64,000 bases of DNA from Leishmania infantum JPCM5. Taxonomy: Eukaryota > Euglenozoa > Kinetoplastea > Trypanosomatida > Trypanosomatidae. Positions within the stretch are counted from its first letter, which is position 1; each line of letters opens with the position of its first letter. Below, piece by piece: positions 1 through 10,806 of this stretch. Made by a program: the position numbers and the translations under genes. The notes beneath the pieces are model-generated. The model was not told the DNA's origin. It made no database searches and saw only the letters and a program-made list of their open reading frames with translations. The DNA is taken from positions 261,843-325,842 of the forward strand of contig NC_009401.2 in NCBI RefSeq assembly GCF_000002875.2, written 5' to 3'.

Positions 1-1385
1 TCAGCGCGGGTTAGGAGGAGAACCTGTCGATACAGTGGAGTGCTGCTCCCCTCCTCCCACAGCGCAACAATTATTACCCAAACAACAGACCTCCCTTCTT
101 TAGTCTGTAGACGGTTAGCCGCCGTGGCGCACACGGACGGTGAATCCTCTCGATGTGCACGTGCCTGTGATGTGATGGCAATAGCGGTGAGCGAGCGGCC
201 CTGAGCAAAGAAAGGGCGCGCAGACAGAAGGGCTGCGTAAGAGCGAGAAGGAGAGCGTGAAGGGGCAAAGAAGCGGATTATGTCAGCGAGCGCGTGCGCT
301 AGTGTGCGCGCGGAGGAGTCCGCAGTGAAGGCAGAGATACATCCGTCAACGTCCCCCCCGCAAGCTTATACGCGTGGGCTTAGGTGGAGGTGCTACAAAA
401 ACGCTAATGAAGAGCACCGCTGGCACCCGCACAACCACGGAACCTCTCCCTCTGCCCGTCGATGGCGCTCCTCCACCACCACCACCACACCCTGAGCGGA
501 GCTGCGAGAAGTGATCGGTAGAAAATGGAAGGCAAGAGTTGAGCAGCCCTGGCAAGAGCCACGCAAGTGCTGAAAGCACGCGCACAGAGAAGGCCACCAC
601 CCCATTCCCATCAACTCCCCCCCCCCTCGCATGCATGTGTGGGCGCATATGCCCGCCAAGCGAGCGCAGCGCTGCTGTTTCCGTATTCGTTCCGTTTCTC
701 GTTGGTTCTTCTTATGTTAGTCAGTGCCCACTTATACGCTTCTTTTACCTGTGCGTTGTTTTGGACAACGGGCACACATACACTCGCACACAAGCGAGGG
801 GTGAGCGATGGCGAAGGACAGGCGGAGAGACGGACGCCTCCGACCTTCGGTAGGGCGTGGAGGGACGACGAGGGGCAGATCACAAACACAGAGGGAGAGG
901 CGCATGGGTCAACACGGAAAAGGTGAATAAGTTGTGCCTCTCTGCCCATGCCCGCCCACCCCTTCCCCTCCTCCTCCTCCCCCCCCTCCATCCTTTCCTT
1001 TTTCGGCATCCGCAGGGAAGTACGCACACACACGCGTGCACACACAAACGTCACGAAAAGCGCCGTATCAGCGCAGGAGAGCAGGCGGTGGTGGCCATTA
1101 GCAGGTGTCTGTCGGTCTGTCGGTGTATGCATGTGTATTGTGTGTGAAGGCTTTTAACGGTGTGCGGGGAGGAGGACATATGAAGGAGGAAGGGGTGTGA
1201 GGTATGCCAAGAGTCGCTCGCGCTGATCCATGGCAGCTGCGACATGCGCGATGTTAGCACGGTGGCGGCTGATCCGTTCCCCTTCTGTCGTCCCTCCCTT
1301 ACTCCATCAACGCAGAATGCGGATGCTCTCACGCGTCAGCGCGTCCTTCCGTCCCGTCGTTCCTCCTCCTGCTCCACTTGCCGCC
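1..1385. other. Intergenic / 3' UTR of the RRM gene
   Basis: No credible gene. The stretch holds CA- and CT-rich low-complexity sequence typical of trypanosomatid untranslated regions, downstream of the minus-strand RRM gene. The open frames seen on both strands here are low-complexity and have no recognisable domain. Confidence 0.6.
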
Positions 1386-2276
1386 TTAAACACCCATCTG
1401 GATTGCTACGCTGCCGGGGATGCGGACGGTGCCGCTGCTCACCGTGATGACGTTGTCGTGGATCTTGGTGCCGTTCATGTGCTGGATGCACTGCTGCACC
1501 GACTCCGGGTTGTCAAAGCAGATCATGACCATCAGCTCGAGACGGTTCACATCGAGAATGCGGCCGAAGGCGGAGAAGTGCTCCATGAGGTATCTATTCG
1601 TGGTGCCGAATGGCACGTTGTCAATGAAGGCAACGTTCGCCTCGAACGGCGGTAGGCGCGGCGGCGGTGGCGGCGGCGGGTGAAGCTGGTGCTGCTGGTA
1701 CTGCTGCGGCTGCTGAAAGTTCTGCGGCGGCTGCAGATGAGCGCCACCGCGACCACGCATGCCACGGTGGCTGCCACCAGCACCGCGGCTGTTGTTGTTA
1801 TTGCCGCGGCCCATTCCACGCCCACCGCGGCCTCTACGCGTCGTCTCCGCACCCGTCACCTCCGGCACGCCGTTGCTCCTCCTCGTGTGCGCCTTGCGCT
1901 GCTTCTGATCCTCATACGACTCGAAGTTCAAGAACTCCGCAGCGAGGCTCTTCTTGTCACTACCGGCGTTGCCTTTCTTCGTCTGCGAGCGCTTGCTTCG
2001 ACTGCCGCTGGTCGTCCCCTTCTCCTGCTCCGGAGAGGCAGACAAGGCAGTGGCCGCCTCAGCGATACCGGGAATGGCATCGAGCTTCGCCCTGGCCGCC
2101 TTCGCCGCCGCCTCGTCGCGGAAGGTGACGAACACTGTCGTGATGTCCCTCTTGTTGTTCTTCTTCTCGCGGAAGGAGCCAACCGCCTCGACCTCGGGCC
2201 AATCCCGCAGCGTCGCCTCCACCGCCGAAAAGTGCGTCGTTCGGCACGACGTCTGCACAAGTCGGCCGTCCATCAC
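1386..2276 (-). CDS. RRM/RGG RNA-binding protein
   Basis: A 296-aa protein with a C-terminal RNA recognition motif at about residues 212-283. An RNP2-like VAFIDNVP and an RNP1-like strand LELMVMICF are visible. The N-terminal ~70 residues look like a second, weaker RRM (beta-strand TTVFVTFRDEAAAKAARAKL). Between them lie a Lys/Ser-rich linker, an RG/RGG and poly-Asn stretch (about 145-180) and a Gln/Pro-rich stretch with eight or so prolines. This layout is usual for trypanosomatid post-transcriptional regulators, which carry most gene control in these organisms; the RNA target is unknown. Two adjacent ATGs (2276 and 2273) make the exact start uncertain by one codon. It is the last gene of the minus-strand array in the window. 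Confidence 0.85.
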   Translation of the reverse strand: MMDGRLVQTSCRTTHFSAVEATLRDWPEVEAVGSFREKKNNKRDITTVFVTFRDEAAAKAARAKLDAIPGIAEAATALSASPEQEKGTTSGSRSKRSQTKKGNAGSDKKSLAAEFLNFESYEDQKQRKAHTRRSNGVPEVTGAETTRRGRGGRGMGRGNNNNSRGAGGSHRGMRGRGGAHLQPPQNFQQPQQYQQHQLHPPPPPPPRLPPFEANVAFIDNVPFGTTNRYLMEHFSAFGRILDVNRLELMVMICFDNPESVQQCIQHMNGTKIHDNVITVSSGTVRIPGSVAIQMGV

Positions 2277-3232
2277 GAAGACCGTTCCCGTGCGTGCGCC
2301 TGTGCGTACAAGAAGAGCAGCACGATAACGGCGCTAGTTGTATGGTTGAGTACGGGCGCGGTTTGTCTGGCCGCGTCTACGTCTGCGCTCCCCTTCTTCA
2401 GTTGCTGGTAAGGCCCCCTCTTTTTTTTTTCGGCGGAGAGGCACACGTGCTTGGCGCGCGCAGGCACAGCAAGCAAGCGAAACGAAAGCCGGCAAGCACA
2501 CACACGCACAGCAAGCGTGCGCGCAACAGAAGACTTCCCCGTGTTCGTTACGGGCGCGGCCGTTTGTTTATGTTAAGGGTTTTGTCGGTTTGTGTGTGCG
2601 TGTGTATTCCCGTTGCTTCGGAGAGTTGGGCGTGGGGTGTGGGGGGGGGGGGGGGGTATGTGCAACAGAGGGTTTTGCACGGCTCGTCATTCGCGGGTGG
2701 AGAGAAAGGGATGCGGTGGGCGGCGAGGGAGCACGTCGAAGATGAGAGAGGGAAAGAGAGCTCATTCAAGTCTGGGGTGCGCGTTCGCCTCTTTCTGTGC
2801 GTCCACAGACACCATTACGATGCGACGGGTCCACCTCGCAGAGACGACAGTGACGCTGCCAGTGCCCTTTTCAGGGGGTGCGTGCACATGGGTCACTGCA
2901 TCGCCCTATGCACCATCTCACGGCTTGTACGCCACTGCGGGTCCTTTGCCTTTCCGTCGCTGTCCACGTGTCGCTCTGTGCTGTGGTAGGTGGCGCTGAA
3001 CGACTTGATCGCGATATTGGCATGCCAGCGCCACCGTCGTCCGGGAGGGGCGAGTTGGCATGGCAACGTTGCCAGATGAAAACAATGCAACAGTCGACTA
3101 CCATCTCGCCGGAGAAGAGGAGGAAAAGAAGGTGCTCGGCGCTTGCACGCAGAGAGTGTGTGCTTAGCACTCTCCCACATCCAGCTCTCTCACACGTAGG
3201 CAGACGCGCGCGCACACACACATGTATTAAAC
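2277..3232. other. Intergenic region with 16-nt poly-G run
   Basis: Intergenic DNA between two minus-strand genes. It includes a homopolymer of 16 G at 2641-2656 (poly-C in the transcript) and GT runs near 2590-2610. No gene is supported. Confidence 0.55.
2641..2656. repeat. Poly-G homopolymer (16 nt)
   Basis: Sixteen consecutive G on the plus strand in intergenic DNA upstream of the RRM gene. Confidence 0.85.
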
Positions 3233-4063
3233 TTACTTCTCCAGCGGCATCGCGCGAGGATCGCTGAGGTGCTGCCAAATCACTTGCAGCTCCTCAAGCT
3301 CCGGCAAAAAGTCGGCACTCCAGCGATCTGCTGTGATGACGCCATCCCGGTAGGCGGACAAGATACGCTCGTAGATGCTGAAAGCCGCGTCACGCTCCTC
3401 GACGGAGGCGGCGCCCTCCTCCGCCTGCATCCGCATGGCGGCGCTCATCGCGCAGAGACCGTCGAAGAGGTGCGACACAACGCGCTCCATCCGCAGTGCA
3501 GTCTTCTCCTCTTGCGGGAGGGCATCGTAAGCCGCCTGCGCCGACTTGAGCTCGGCTGCAGCGACAGCCTCGGTCTTGTTCCGATGCATTATCCCAGCCG
3601 CGTGCAGTGACTGCAGCACCGCCTCCCCAGACGACTGTGCGGGACGCTGCGTGAGGGGTGTGGGTGACGCTAGCTGGGCTTGAGCAGCGGCAAAGCCGTC
3701 GGTGTCCACGCGAAGGGCAGCTCGTCGCAGGAAGGCGGCGGGCACGCCAGACTTGGCAGGGCCCTCCGCGACAATGTCAGCGATACGAAGGATGTCGAAC
3801 TGCTGAAGGGCAGCAAGATACGGGTCATTGGGGTCATCCAGCAGCTTCTGCAGCGAGCTCTGTGCCCGACGCGGCGCCGTGAGCGGCGAGACGTGCATGG
3901 CGACAGCTGATGTAGCCGGCGCATGGAAGATGGTGTGGCAAGGCGAGCGGACTCGCTGTGAGAGGCCAGTGCGACGTACGCTTCTCGCGCGGCGGCGCAC
4001 CGTTCTCGGCGCCATCAGCACTGGTGCGCGCACGCGTGCACCGGCGAGCAGACGAAGAGACAT
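3233..4063 (-). CDS. Conserved-type hypothetical protein, probably mitochondrial
   Basis: A 276-aa protein of unknown function. I start it at the ATG at 4063 (MSLRLLAGARVRAP), because the upstream in-frame extension to 4165 is UTR-like. The first ~75 residues are rich in Arg, Ala, Ser and Val with almost no acidic residues, as expected of a mitochondrial presequence. The remainder is Ala-rich and mostly helical, with a conserved-looking acidic C-terminal part (FLPELEELQVIWQHLSD). No known domain is recognised. It could be a kinetoplastid mitoribosomal or respiratory-chain accessory subunit, but that is only inference from its shape. Confidence 0.7.
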   Translation of the reverse strand: MSLRLLAGARVRAPVLMAPRTVRRRARSVRRTGLSQRVRSPCHTIFHAPATSAVAMHVSPLTAPRRAQSSLQKLLDDPNDPYLAALQQFDILRIADIVAEGPAKSGVPAAFLRRAALRVDTDGFAAAQAQLASPTPLTQRPAQSSGEAVLQSLHAAGIMHRNKTEAVAAAELKSAQAAYDALPQEEKTALRMERVVSHLFDGLCAMSAAMRMQAEEGAASVEERDAAFSIYERILSAYRDGVITADRWSADFLPELEELQVIWQHLSDPRAMPLEK

Positions 4064-5019
4064 GGATGCAGAGGGCAGTCGGCAACGCGGTTGGACGGCG
4101 CTCCTTCTTTGAGGGTTACAACACACGCACACGCGTTTATGTTTGCGTGTTGTGTAGGTGTTCACGTGGTGACGGAGAGATTTTTCGATTCAGCTGTGCG
4201 GAGACCAGAGAAAAAGGGGGATGGAAAGAGTAGCAGCTCGCGTACCCGCGTACACGGGCACAGGCCTTCCAATGGTAACTTGTGATCTCTTTGTTGGCGT
4301 ACATCACACACACACACACACACGCACGTACTCCTCGAATGATGCAAGCTGGGAGTGCATCCAGGTGACGGGTTGGCTGATTGTTTTCTCATCTGTGTGG
4401 GTGTGGGTGTGTGGATGTGCTTTCATGCACAGTGATAGCGTTTCCACGAACTCTATGATGAGGGAGTGCGTACAGGGATCCACAATCGTGAGAGAGGGAG
4501 CCCGAGAGGGGGGAAGGCTGGGAGAAGAGGATGCAGGGGCGGCAGACGGAGACGAGAGGCCAGTCGTGTGCACAATGACAGAGCGCCATAGAATGAGAAG
4601 TGGGCGTTGCTGTGAAAGAGAGCGGGAGAGGGGCATGAAGGCTGTGTGGACATGAACGGCAGCAGAGGGTGGGGAGACAACGAGGGCATGATCACCTGTC
4701 GCCTGTACCGCGGCCCTGAACTGACCTTTGCACGTCGCTCGCTCCTCCTCCACCCCACCGGCCAGGATAGACGCGTCTCTCTCGCGCCTCTCTCTCAGGC
4801 GCGTTGTGATTACCTCAGCCACACACACAACGCCTCCTCCAAGCGCCTCCGTGGCCGATCCACTCACCAAACCGCTGCCCACCCTCTTCCTCCGTCAGCG
4901 TCCACCTCTGCTGTCTCCTTTGCCTCCCGCTCGTAATTCTATGAAAGGTAAAGCCTGCGTGCGCACACAAGCACACATGCTTGCATGCGCCACGCGCACT
5001 ACCGTTGTTACATATGATC
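4064..5019. other. Intergenic region with CA repeat
   Basis: Low-complexity intergenic DNA with a (CA)n run at about 4305-4324 and purine-rich tracts at 4490-4640. Read on the minus strand these are pyrimidine tracts suited to trans-splicing of the 276-aa protein gene. No gene is supported. Confidence 0.55.
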
Positions 5020-8000
5020 TCACAGGGCTGGAGAGGCCACGTTGATGTTCTCGCACAACTCGCCCAAGGCACCACGCACGTCGGCGCGCAGCGCCGAGAG
5101 CTTGGACCGCAGCTCCGCCACGTTCTGCGACCACACGTGCCGATTCCCCTCCACCGTGTGCTCAGCGCGACGGCAACGAGCCTCAACCATCGCGTCGATC
5201 ATCTCTTGGTGCAGCACGAGCAGACGCCGCATGTGCTCCATGGCCGGTTGCACGATGGACAAGCGAAGCTCCTCTGCGGATGATGGCGCAGCGGCCGCAG
5301 CGGCAGCGCTGATCGTGGGTGTCGCACTCCGGCGCGATGCCCCGGGAGTGGTCAGTTCGGTAAAAGTGCCTCGTGAAGCTGCAGCTGCGAGCCGTTGCTC
5401 TCGCAACGCATGGAATCGCACGCAGGCCGACTCGACCTCACGCGGTAGCAGTTGTCGCAGATGCTGCTCAACACGCTCGGTGAGCTGCGTCTGCTCCTGC
5501 ACTCGCACTTCCCGCTCATGTCGCAGACTGGTCGAGAGGCGCGCGGAGAGCGCCTCCTGCTGCTCCTGCAGGTTTGTCACGTCGCGTGTGAGGGCCTTTA
5601 CAATGTCCTGAAGCATGTCGGCCTGCTGCTGCAGCGGTGCCCGGACACAGCATGTCCACGCATTTGCCTCCTTCTCCAAAATGGCCTTCCACTCAGCCTT
5701 CCACTCCGCTTGTGCGGTTTTCAGCGTCTCTTGCCAGCCCTGCTTCAGCTTCTGCACGCGCCGCTCATGCCGGCGCTCGTTCTCATTCGCCAGGCCATAC
5801 CGTCGGTCGTCCTCCTCGAGCAGCACCGCGCGAGTTGCAGCGCGGAGGTGTGCGTCGAAGGCGTCCGCAGAAGAGAAGGTTGCCCACAAGGGGGCGGTGG
5901 CGATGCCTTCACTGCCTAAGGTCTCGTCTGCGTGTGTACGGCGCTGATGGGACACCACCGCTTCCCCAACGTACGTGTGCAAGCGCTGCTCAAGTCTGTG
6001 CTGCGCCTCTTGCTGCTCGTCGCGGTGCTGGCGGAGCTGGCACTGCACCTCACCCTGGACCATCTCCGCGAGTAGCGGTCGAAAGTGAGGCAAAAGCAGC
6101 ATGGCGAGACGGCGCTGCTCCGCCGGCGTGCACTGTGTCACGGCCGCCACGACGGAATTCGGGTCGAAGTCCACCTCCCGTCTTTTTGCGTGAGTCACAC
6201 GTTCATCGGGCGAGTTGGACCGGAATGCGGTCGCCAATGCCTCACGCATTCGTTTTTGAGCGTCTTCCGCCGTACCAATGGCCTCGGCACGCACCCGACC
6301 CACCTCCTCGCGCACCTTCTGAAGGTCTTTTCGGACGGCCGCGCATAGCGCCGACAGACCCTCGCGTAGCCGCTCGATCCGGTGCTCCTGTGTGGTGCGC
6401 CACATCTCCTGCTGCCGACGTAACTCAGCCACCGTTTCCGTAGCCGCCGGCGCATCATCTCTCTTCTGTCCCACGTCTCTTGTCGCCTCCCTTGCAGCCC
6501 GATCAGGTGGATGCACTCGCTGGGGTGCACCTGGGCTCTCCGTCGAGAACGTATCTGTGGGAGCTGGAAGAGAAGATCGGCGGGATGGCGCACGTGTCGC
6601 ATGAGGTCGAGAGGGCAGAGGAGGGGCCGAGTGGCGGCGACGTCCCCTGCCACTCTGCAACCTTGTGCAGTCCTTTCCGTGTGCGGAAGAGTGCGCCGAG
6701 GTATTCCGTCGACCATGGGCGTTTGCTGCACCAGCAGCAGCGGCGTCATCAGCCAGCAAGTTGCCCACGAATTCCCTCGTCTTCTTCTTCACAGCGGGCG
6801 ATGGTGCGCGACTGCCGCCATTGCCGCCTGATCTGTCCCTCAGTCGGCCTAGGACTGCCTCGGCCCTCCTCACAGTGTAGCGGAGATGCACCGAAGAGGA
6901 CGATGACCGGGTCGAACCCGCCGACAGGGATGACGACGAAGAGTGCCGCGGCCGGGACGGGTGACGGTATTCTGCAGTGCTGCTGCGCCGTCGATGCGAC
7001 CGCGCGCTGCGAGCCTGACCACTGGCCGCTGGAGGAGCAGCGGAAGGCCGGTAAGCATGCGAGCCGCTATTGTCGCCTGCGCTGGATGACCGTCGAGCGG
7101 CCAGCGCATGAAAAGCGGCGGTCCCCTCTGCACCTGTCGACACGTCGGACGAAGACAGGAGCGACGACGCTGTAGCCTGAGTGGCGGAGGTCTGCTCCGC
7201 GTGCGACGTCGTAACTGGAGCGTAGCCCTGCGCCTGCGGCTTCTCCGCACGGCGGTGTTTTTGTCTCTTACCCTCTGCAGTTGTCCGAGGCTTCGCATCC
7301 GCGGGGTTCAGAAGTGGATCGCTGCTGGGCGCTCTTGTGGCCCACGAAGTCACGTCTTTGCTGACTTCCGCTCGTATCTTGGCGACGAGGTTCGCCAGAG
7401 AGTCACTAGCGCGAGACGGCAGTGGACCATCCGAGACCGCAGGCTGCCGCGCCGAATCACCGTGTCTGGTGAAGTGCAGCGGTGCCTCAAAACTGGCAGA
7501 TGGCTGAGCACGTTGTTCAGCGTCGAGGGTGAGGCCCGCAAAAGAAGACGCCGGCGTCATCGATGCCACCGACGGCAGCAGCGGCGGTCGCTGCGAGGAA
7601 GACGGTTCGCCAGAGCCTGTGCCGTTGTGCACCGACGGCATGTGCGTACCGCGACAACCACCTCCATCGACTGCCGGGGATATTCGCCGGGAAGGGTGAT
7701 CAGCGCTGGTGTTACGACTCGATCGCGGCCGTGCGTCGCGTTCGGAGGCGTAGCGAGTCGCATCCTCAAGGCTACGCGGCGAGGACGAGTGGTGTGGTAT
7801 GCGGCTACCGAGCTCGCCACCGCGCCCCAGGTCGTCGCAGGGGAAAGGAGATGACGCGCAGCGCACGTGCAGCGGTCTCCCCGCGCTGGCGCAGCGATGG
7901 TGGCGCCCGGCCGCCTCCCGCGCATCCACCGGCGCGCAGGGCGAGAACGAGGAAGACGGAAAAGCCGTGTCGCCGCCGTCGGGCGTCAGCCTGATCCGTT

Positions 8001-8658
8001 CTCCATCGCCTTCGCAGTCATCGTAAGGAGACACATACGTGCACACATGCCCGGCCCCACGGCGCAGGTAATCCAGTTGGGGCGGGTTGCCGTCTGCGCG
8101 GCGCTGACTACAGTACGTGTCTTCGCAGTATCGCTCTATGAAGGGAAAACCTCTCCGCCCAGCGGCTGCGAAGGCAGACATCGGGAGTGGAAAGGATGTC
8201 GTGCAGCGATGGTGGTCTTCCTGTTCGTCGCCGCACCCCGCGCCGCCATCCGCGCCCGGTGACACGCGCCGTCCGAGAGAAGGGGAGGAATGTGAAGCCG
8301 CATGTGAGGCCGAGGCGGCGTAGGAGTTGGGCACTGCTGGCATGGAGGCGCTTCGCCGCTGCTCGCAGGGGCACACGTAAGGGCTAACGCAGTCGTGACC
8401 GCTGCTCCGCGCCTCCAGGAAAGGCGAGGGCAGCCCGTGTGGGGTTTCGCAGTGGCGGCTCGCGACGCGAGGCCACGACATGCCGCGGCTACCGCGGCCT
8501 CCCCCGCTTCCTCCCCGCTTGGGTGGCGATGATGGTGAGCAAACTGGGTTCCAGATACCGCGCTTCCACGGTGGCGGCGACAATGGCGAGCGCTGCAGTC
8601 GCAAGTGTGGGTGAGGAATGTCGTAAAGGCCTTGACACACCTCGCAGTACGAAGCCAT
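5020..8658 (-). CDS. Large Ser-rich protein with C-terminal coiled coil
   Basis: A 1212-aa protein of unknown function. It begins MASYCEVCQGLYDIPHPHL, where the short CxxC-containing patch is the only non-repetitive part of the N-terminal half. Residues up to about 730 are disordered, rich in Ser, Arg, Pro and Ala. From about 735 to 1060 the sequence turns helical with many Glu, Gln, Arg and Leu (for example LREGLSALCAAVRKDLQKVREEVGRVRAEA) and should form coiled coils; a second helical segment ends the protein. The architecture suggests a structural cytoskeletal, basal-body or flagellar scaffold component, which is inference. The ATG at 8658 is the first in frame and gives an uninterrupted reading frame. 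Confidence 0.8.
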   Translation of the reverse strand: MASYCEVCQGLYDIPHPHLRLQRSPLSPPPWKRGIWNPVCSPSSPPKRGGSGGGRGSRGMSWPRVASRHCETPHGLPSPFLEARSSGHDCVSPYVCPCEQRRSASMPAVPNSYAASASHAASHSSPSLGRRVSPGADGGAGCGDEQEDHHRCTTSFPLPMSAFAAAGRRGFPFIERYCEDTYCSQRRADGNPPQLDYLRRGAGHVCTYVSPYDDCEGDGERIRLTPDGGDTAFPSSSFSPCAPVDAREAAGRHHRCASAGRPLHVRCASSPFPCDDLGRGGELGSRIPHHSSSPRSLEDATRYASERDARPRSSRNTSADHPSRRISPAVDGGGCRGTHMPSVHNGTGSGEPSSSQRPPLLPSVASMTPASSFAGLTLDAEQRAQPSASFEAPLHFTRHGDSARQPAVSDGPLPSRASDSLANLVAKIRAEVSKDVTSWATRAPSSDPLLNPADAKPRTTAEGKRQKHRRAEKPQAQGYAPVTTSHAEQTSATQATASSLLSSSDVSTGAEGTAAFHALAARRSSSAGDNSGSHAYRPSAAPPAASGQARSARSHRRRSSTAEYRHPSRPRHSSSSSLSAGSTRSSSSSVHLRYTVRRAEAVLGRLRDRSGGNGGSRAPSPAVKKKTREFVGNLLADDAAAAGAANAHGRRNTSAHSSAHGKDCTRLQSGRGRRRHSAPPLPSRPHATRAPSRRSSLPAPTDTFSTESPGAPQRVHPPDRAAREATRDVGQKRDDAPAATETVAELRRQQEMWRTTQEHRIERLREGLSALCAAVRKDLQKVREEVGRVRAEAIGTAEDAQKRMREALATAFRSNSPDERVTHAKRREVDFDPNSVVAAVTQCTPAEQRRLAMLLLPHFRPLLAEMVQGEVQCQLRQHRDEQQEAQHRLEQRLHTYVGEAVVSHQRRTHADETLGSEGIATAPLWATFSSADAFDAHLRAATRAVLLEEDDRRYGLANENERRHERRVQKLKQGWQETLKTAQAEWKAEWKAILEKEANAWTCCVRAPLQQQADMLQDIVKALTRDVTNLQEQQEALSARLSTSLRHEREVRVQEQTQLTERVEQHLRQLLPREVESACVRFHALREQRLAAAASRGTFTELTTPGASRRSATPTISAAAAAAAPSSAEELRLSIVQPAMEHMRRLLVLHQEMIDAMVEARCRRAEHTVEGNRHVWSQNVAELRSKLSALRADVRGALGELCENINVASPAL

Positions 8659-9531
8659 CCTACTGCGAAAGCGATGGGGTTGTGCGCCACTCGTTACGTA
8701 CCGGCGAGAGCGTGTCTACGCGTGTCAGAGAATGAAGATAGCCAAGAGCGCGAGTAAAGGCGGAAAGGAGCGCAAGAGAGAAGAGTTCCAATGGCGAGGC
8801 AGAAGCAGCACCAGCAGCAGGAAGACACGTGAGGAGAGTGGTGCACAAGCGAGAATGTATTTGCGGCTCCTGCGCAGACACGCACCCCAGTGCGTGAGTC
8901 CCCCTCTTTTCTACGTAGGAAGAGCTCAGCCTTCCCACTTGCTAATATCCTCATCGCCTGGAAGGGGAGGAGCGTTGCGCAGCGGTGGTCCTCGAATACC
9001 AAAAGAAACAGCACCCCCACATGCATACGCACAATCACGCTCTTCTTTCTCTCTCGCCCTCCTCCCCTATATCTCGTGCGTACGTCGGCACTGCGGTGCA
9101 TCAGTGAATCGGCGCATGCAGCGAGACCACCAGCAGACATACACACAGAAACGAATGTGACGATACGCCATCCATCATCCTCTTCTGCCCCATCACTACA
9201 AACACCTTCTCCACCTTCGGCTGATGCGGCGGAAAAGAAAAGAAGGTGCGCGTACCCGCAGGCGTGTGGGCTACGATGTTGCCGCACACGGGCGGGCAAT
9301 AACGCATGCACAGAGCAGAAACCCAAGACAGACACGCGAGCGCGCAAGGGGAAAGGAAGGAAAGCGCACAGAGACGAACAGACAGAAAGACGTGCGCAGT
9401 AATGCAAACTTGCCTTCGCCTGCGCTTCTCTCTCGCACATGCGCCCCCACCCCGCCCCCTTCCTCCGTCCCGTGTCGCGCCTTCTCTTGGGGGCATTTTC
9501 TTGCCTGCCTGCTTTTATTCACCTGTGTACC
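8659..9531. other. Intergenic region
   Basis: Between the 1212-aa protein gene and the ApaH-like phosphatase gene. Only purine- and CA-rich low-complexity sequence is seen. No gene is supported. Confidence 0.55.
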
Positions 9532-10704
9532 TCACACCTTCGACTTGCGCGGCGGCGAGGGGTCCGTCCACCCTGGCACAGACACCAGCGTGCTCGGCCA
9601 CACCAGCCCCGTCAGCTCGCCACCGTAGACGCAACCGGAATCGAGCCCGTAGGCGTACGGATACACCTGCAGCCGCCGCTTGGCGTCGTGGCCGTACACG
9701 ACAGTGAAATCGGTGTAGTCTCGATGAATGCGCCTTCGCCACTTCGGCGCATCCTCATCTGCCTTCTTTGGCTTCTTCTTCCCACTGTCGTCTGCACCAT
9801 CGACGGTGCCACTTGCACCGCTACGGCTGTGGTCGCGGCTTCGGTCACTGCTGCTGTCGCTTCTGCCGCCGTCGCTCGCCTCCTCGCCGGCCACAGAACC
9901 TTGCAGATTGCGGGCCAGCTCCGACCACTTCACGCCCCAATTTGCACCGAGTCTAGGCCGCTCCAGTGTCGCAAAGGCGGCAGAAACAGAGAGGGCCACG
10001 TGCGCTGGCTGCCCCGTGGCCTCATCGGTCGGCTGCCTCCAGTACTTTTTGGCCTTTACCAGGTTACGCATGCGCGTTACAGCCTCGACGCTCTGGGCAG
10101 CAAGCGAGATCGACGGATCGATGCCCGCATGGACAACGATGAGCCGATAGGCATGGAAACACAGAATGTGGGGAACAGACACCATGAAGGCAAAGACGTC
10201 GTCGGGGCATTGCAACGCCAGCGGGTAGAGGCTGCTGCTCGCCTCCTTGTCCGTCAGCGGAACATCCGCCCGAAGCTTCTCGGCGAGCTGCAGCAGCGCC
10301 GCGTCGTGATTCCCCAGTACGCCAATCGCACCGATGTCGCGCAGGAACCGCACGACGCCGTACGAATCGGGGCCTTTGTTCACAAGGTCACCGACGAAAA
10401 CGCAGACATCCTCCACAGCACCATCCTCGGCTGATGGCGAGGCTGATTCTCCCAACGGACCTGGATTCAGAGCAGCCGGGATGCACATGCTCGCGCCACC
10501 GCCACGAGAAGGCAGAGGTTCAGCTCTGGAGAGCGGCGATGCCGACGACGACGTCAGCAGGGTGGGGCAGCGCCGAACAACTGCATTGGTGAAGTGAGCC
10601 TTTACAAGAAGCTCCCGCAGTTGGTCGAGACAGCCGTGAATGTCGCCGACAAGGATCAGGCGGCCTGCGGCACGACCACAGACATCCACGACGCGGAGAG
10701 ACAT
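9532..10704 (-). CDS. ApaH-like phosphatase (ALPH family)
   Basis: A 390-aa metallophosphoesterase. The PPP-superfamily motifs are all present: GDIHG (20-24), GDLVNKGPDS (105-114), GNHD (131-134), VHAG (191-194) and a late YGHD. The NKGP form of the second motif, instead of DRG, marks the ApaH/ALPH branch rather than a protein phosphatase. Bacterial ApaH hydrolyses diadenosine tetraphosphate, and a trypanosome ALPH is an mRNA decapping enzyme; the substrate here is not known. A Ser/Asp/Lys-rich insertion (roughly 295-340) separates the catalytic core from the final motif. The protein ends SKV, only a weak PTS1-like tripeptide. I start at 10704, not at the upstream in-frame ATG at 10941, because a splice-type pyrimidine tract lies between them. 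Confidence 0.88.
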   Translation of the reverse strand: MSLRVVDVCGRAAGRLILVGDIHGCLDQLRELLVKAHFTNAVVRRCPTLLTSSSASPLSRAEPLPSRGGGASMCIPAALNPGPLGESASPSAEDGAVEDVCVFVGDLVNKGPDSYGVVRFLRDIGAIGVLGNHDAALLQLAEKLRADVPLTDKEASSSLYPLALQCPDDVFAFMVSVPHILCFHAYRLIVVHAGIDPSISLAAQSVEAVTRMRNLVKAKKYWRQPTDEATGQPAHVALSVSAAFATLERPRLGANWGVKWSELARNLQGSVAGEEASDGGRSDSSSDRSRDHSRSGASGTVDGADDSGKKKPKKADEDAPKWRRRIHRDYTDFTVVYGHDAKRRLQVYPYAYGLDSGCVYGGELTGLVWPSTLVSVPGWTDPSPPRKSKV

Positions 10705-10768
10705 AAAGACTTTCGGGGGAAGAGCGAAAGGCGAGAGGGGAGGGATGGTGCCGTGTGCCTTCGCGCAC

Positions 10769-10806
10769 CTGCACCGCGTGAAAAGCAGGGAGAGGGAGGG
10801 GAGAGA
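10769..10806 (-). promoter_or_regulatory. Predicted trans-splice signal of the ALPH gene
   Basis: The plus strand is almost pure purine at 10781-10806, so the transcript has a strong polypyrimidine tract. The first AG after it on the minus strand (CT at 10769-10770) would leave a 5' UTR of about 64 nt before the ATG at 10704. This decides the start choice. Prediction only. Confidence 0.5.

Noticed and set aside
1680..2411. 243-codon plus-strand frame opposite the RRM gene
   Set aside because: Antisense shadow of a well-supported gene; composition reflects the complementary codons.
4063..4165. Start of the 276-aa gene at 4165
   Set aside because: The extra 34 residues include Cys/Val runs from UTR repeats; the ATG at 4063 begins a plausible presequence.
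6480..7175. 231-codon plus-strand frame opposite the 1212-aa gene
   Set aside because: Antisense shadow in GC-rich coding DNA.
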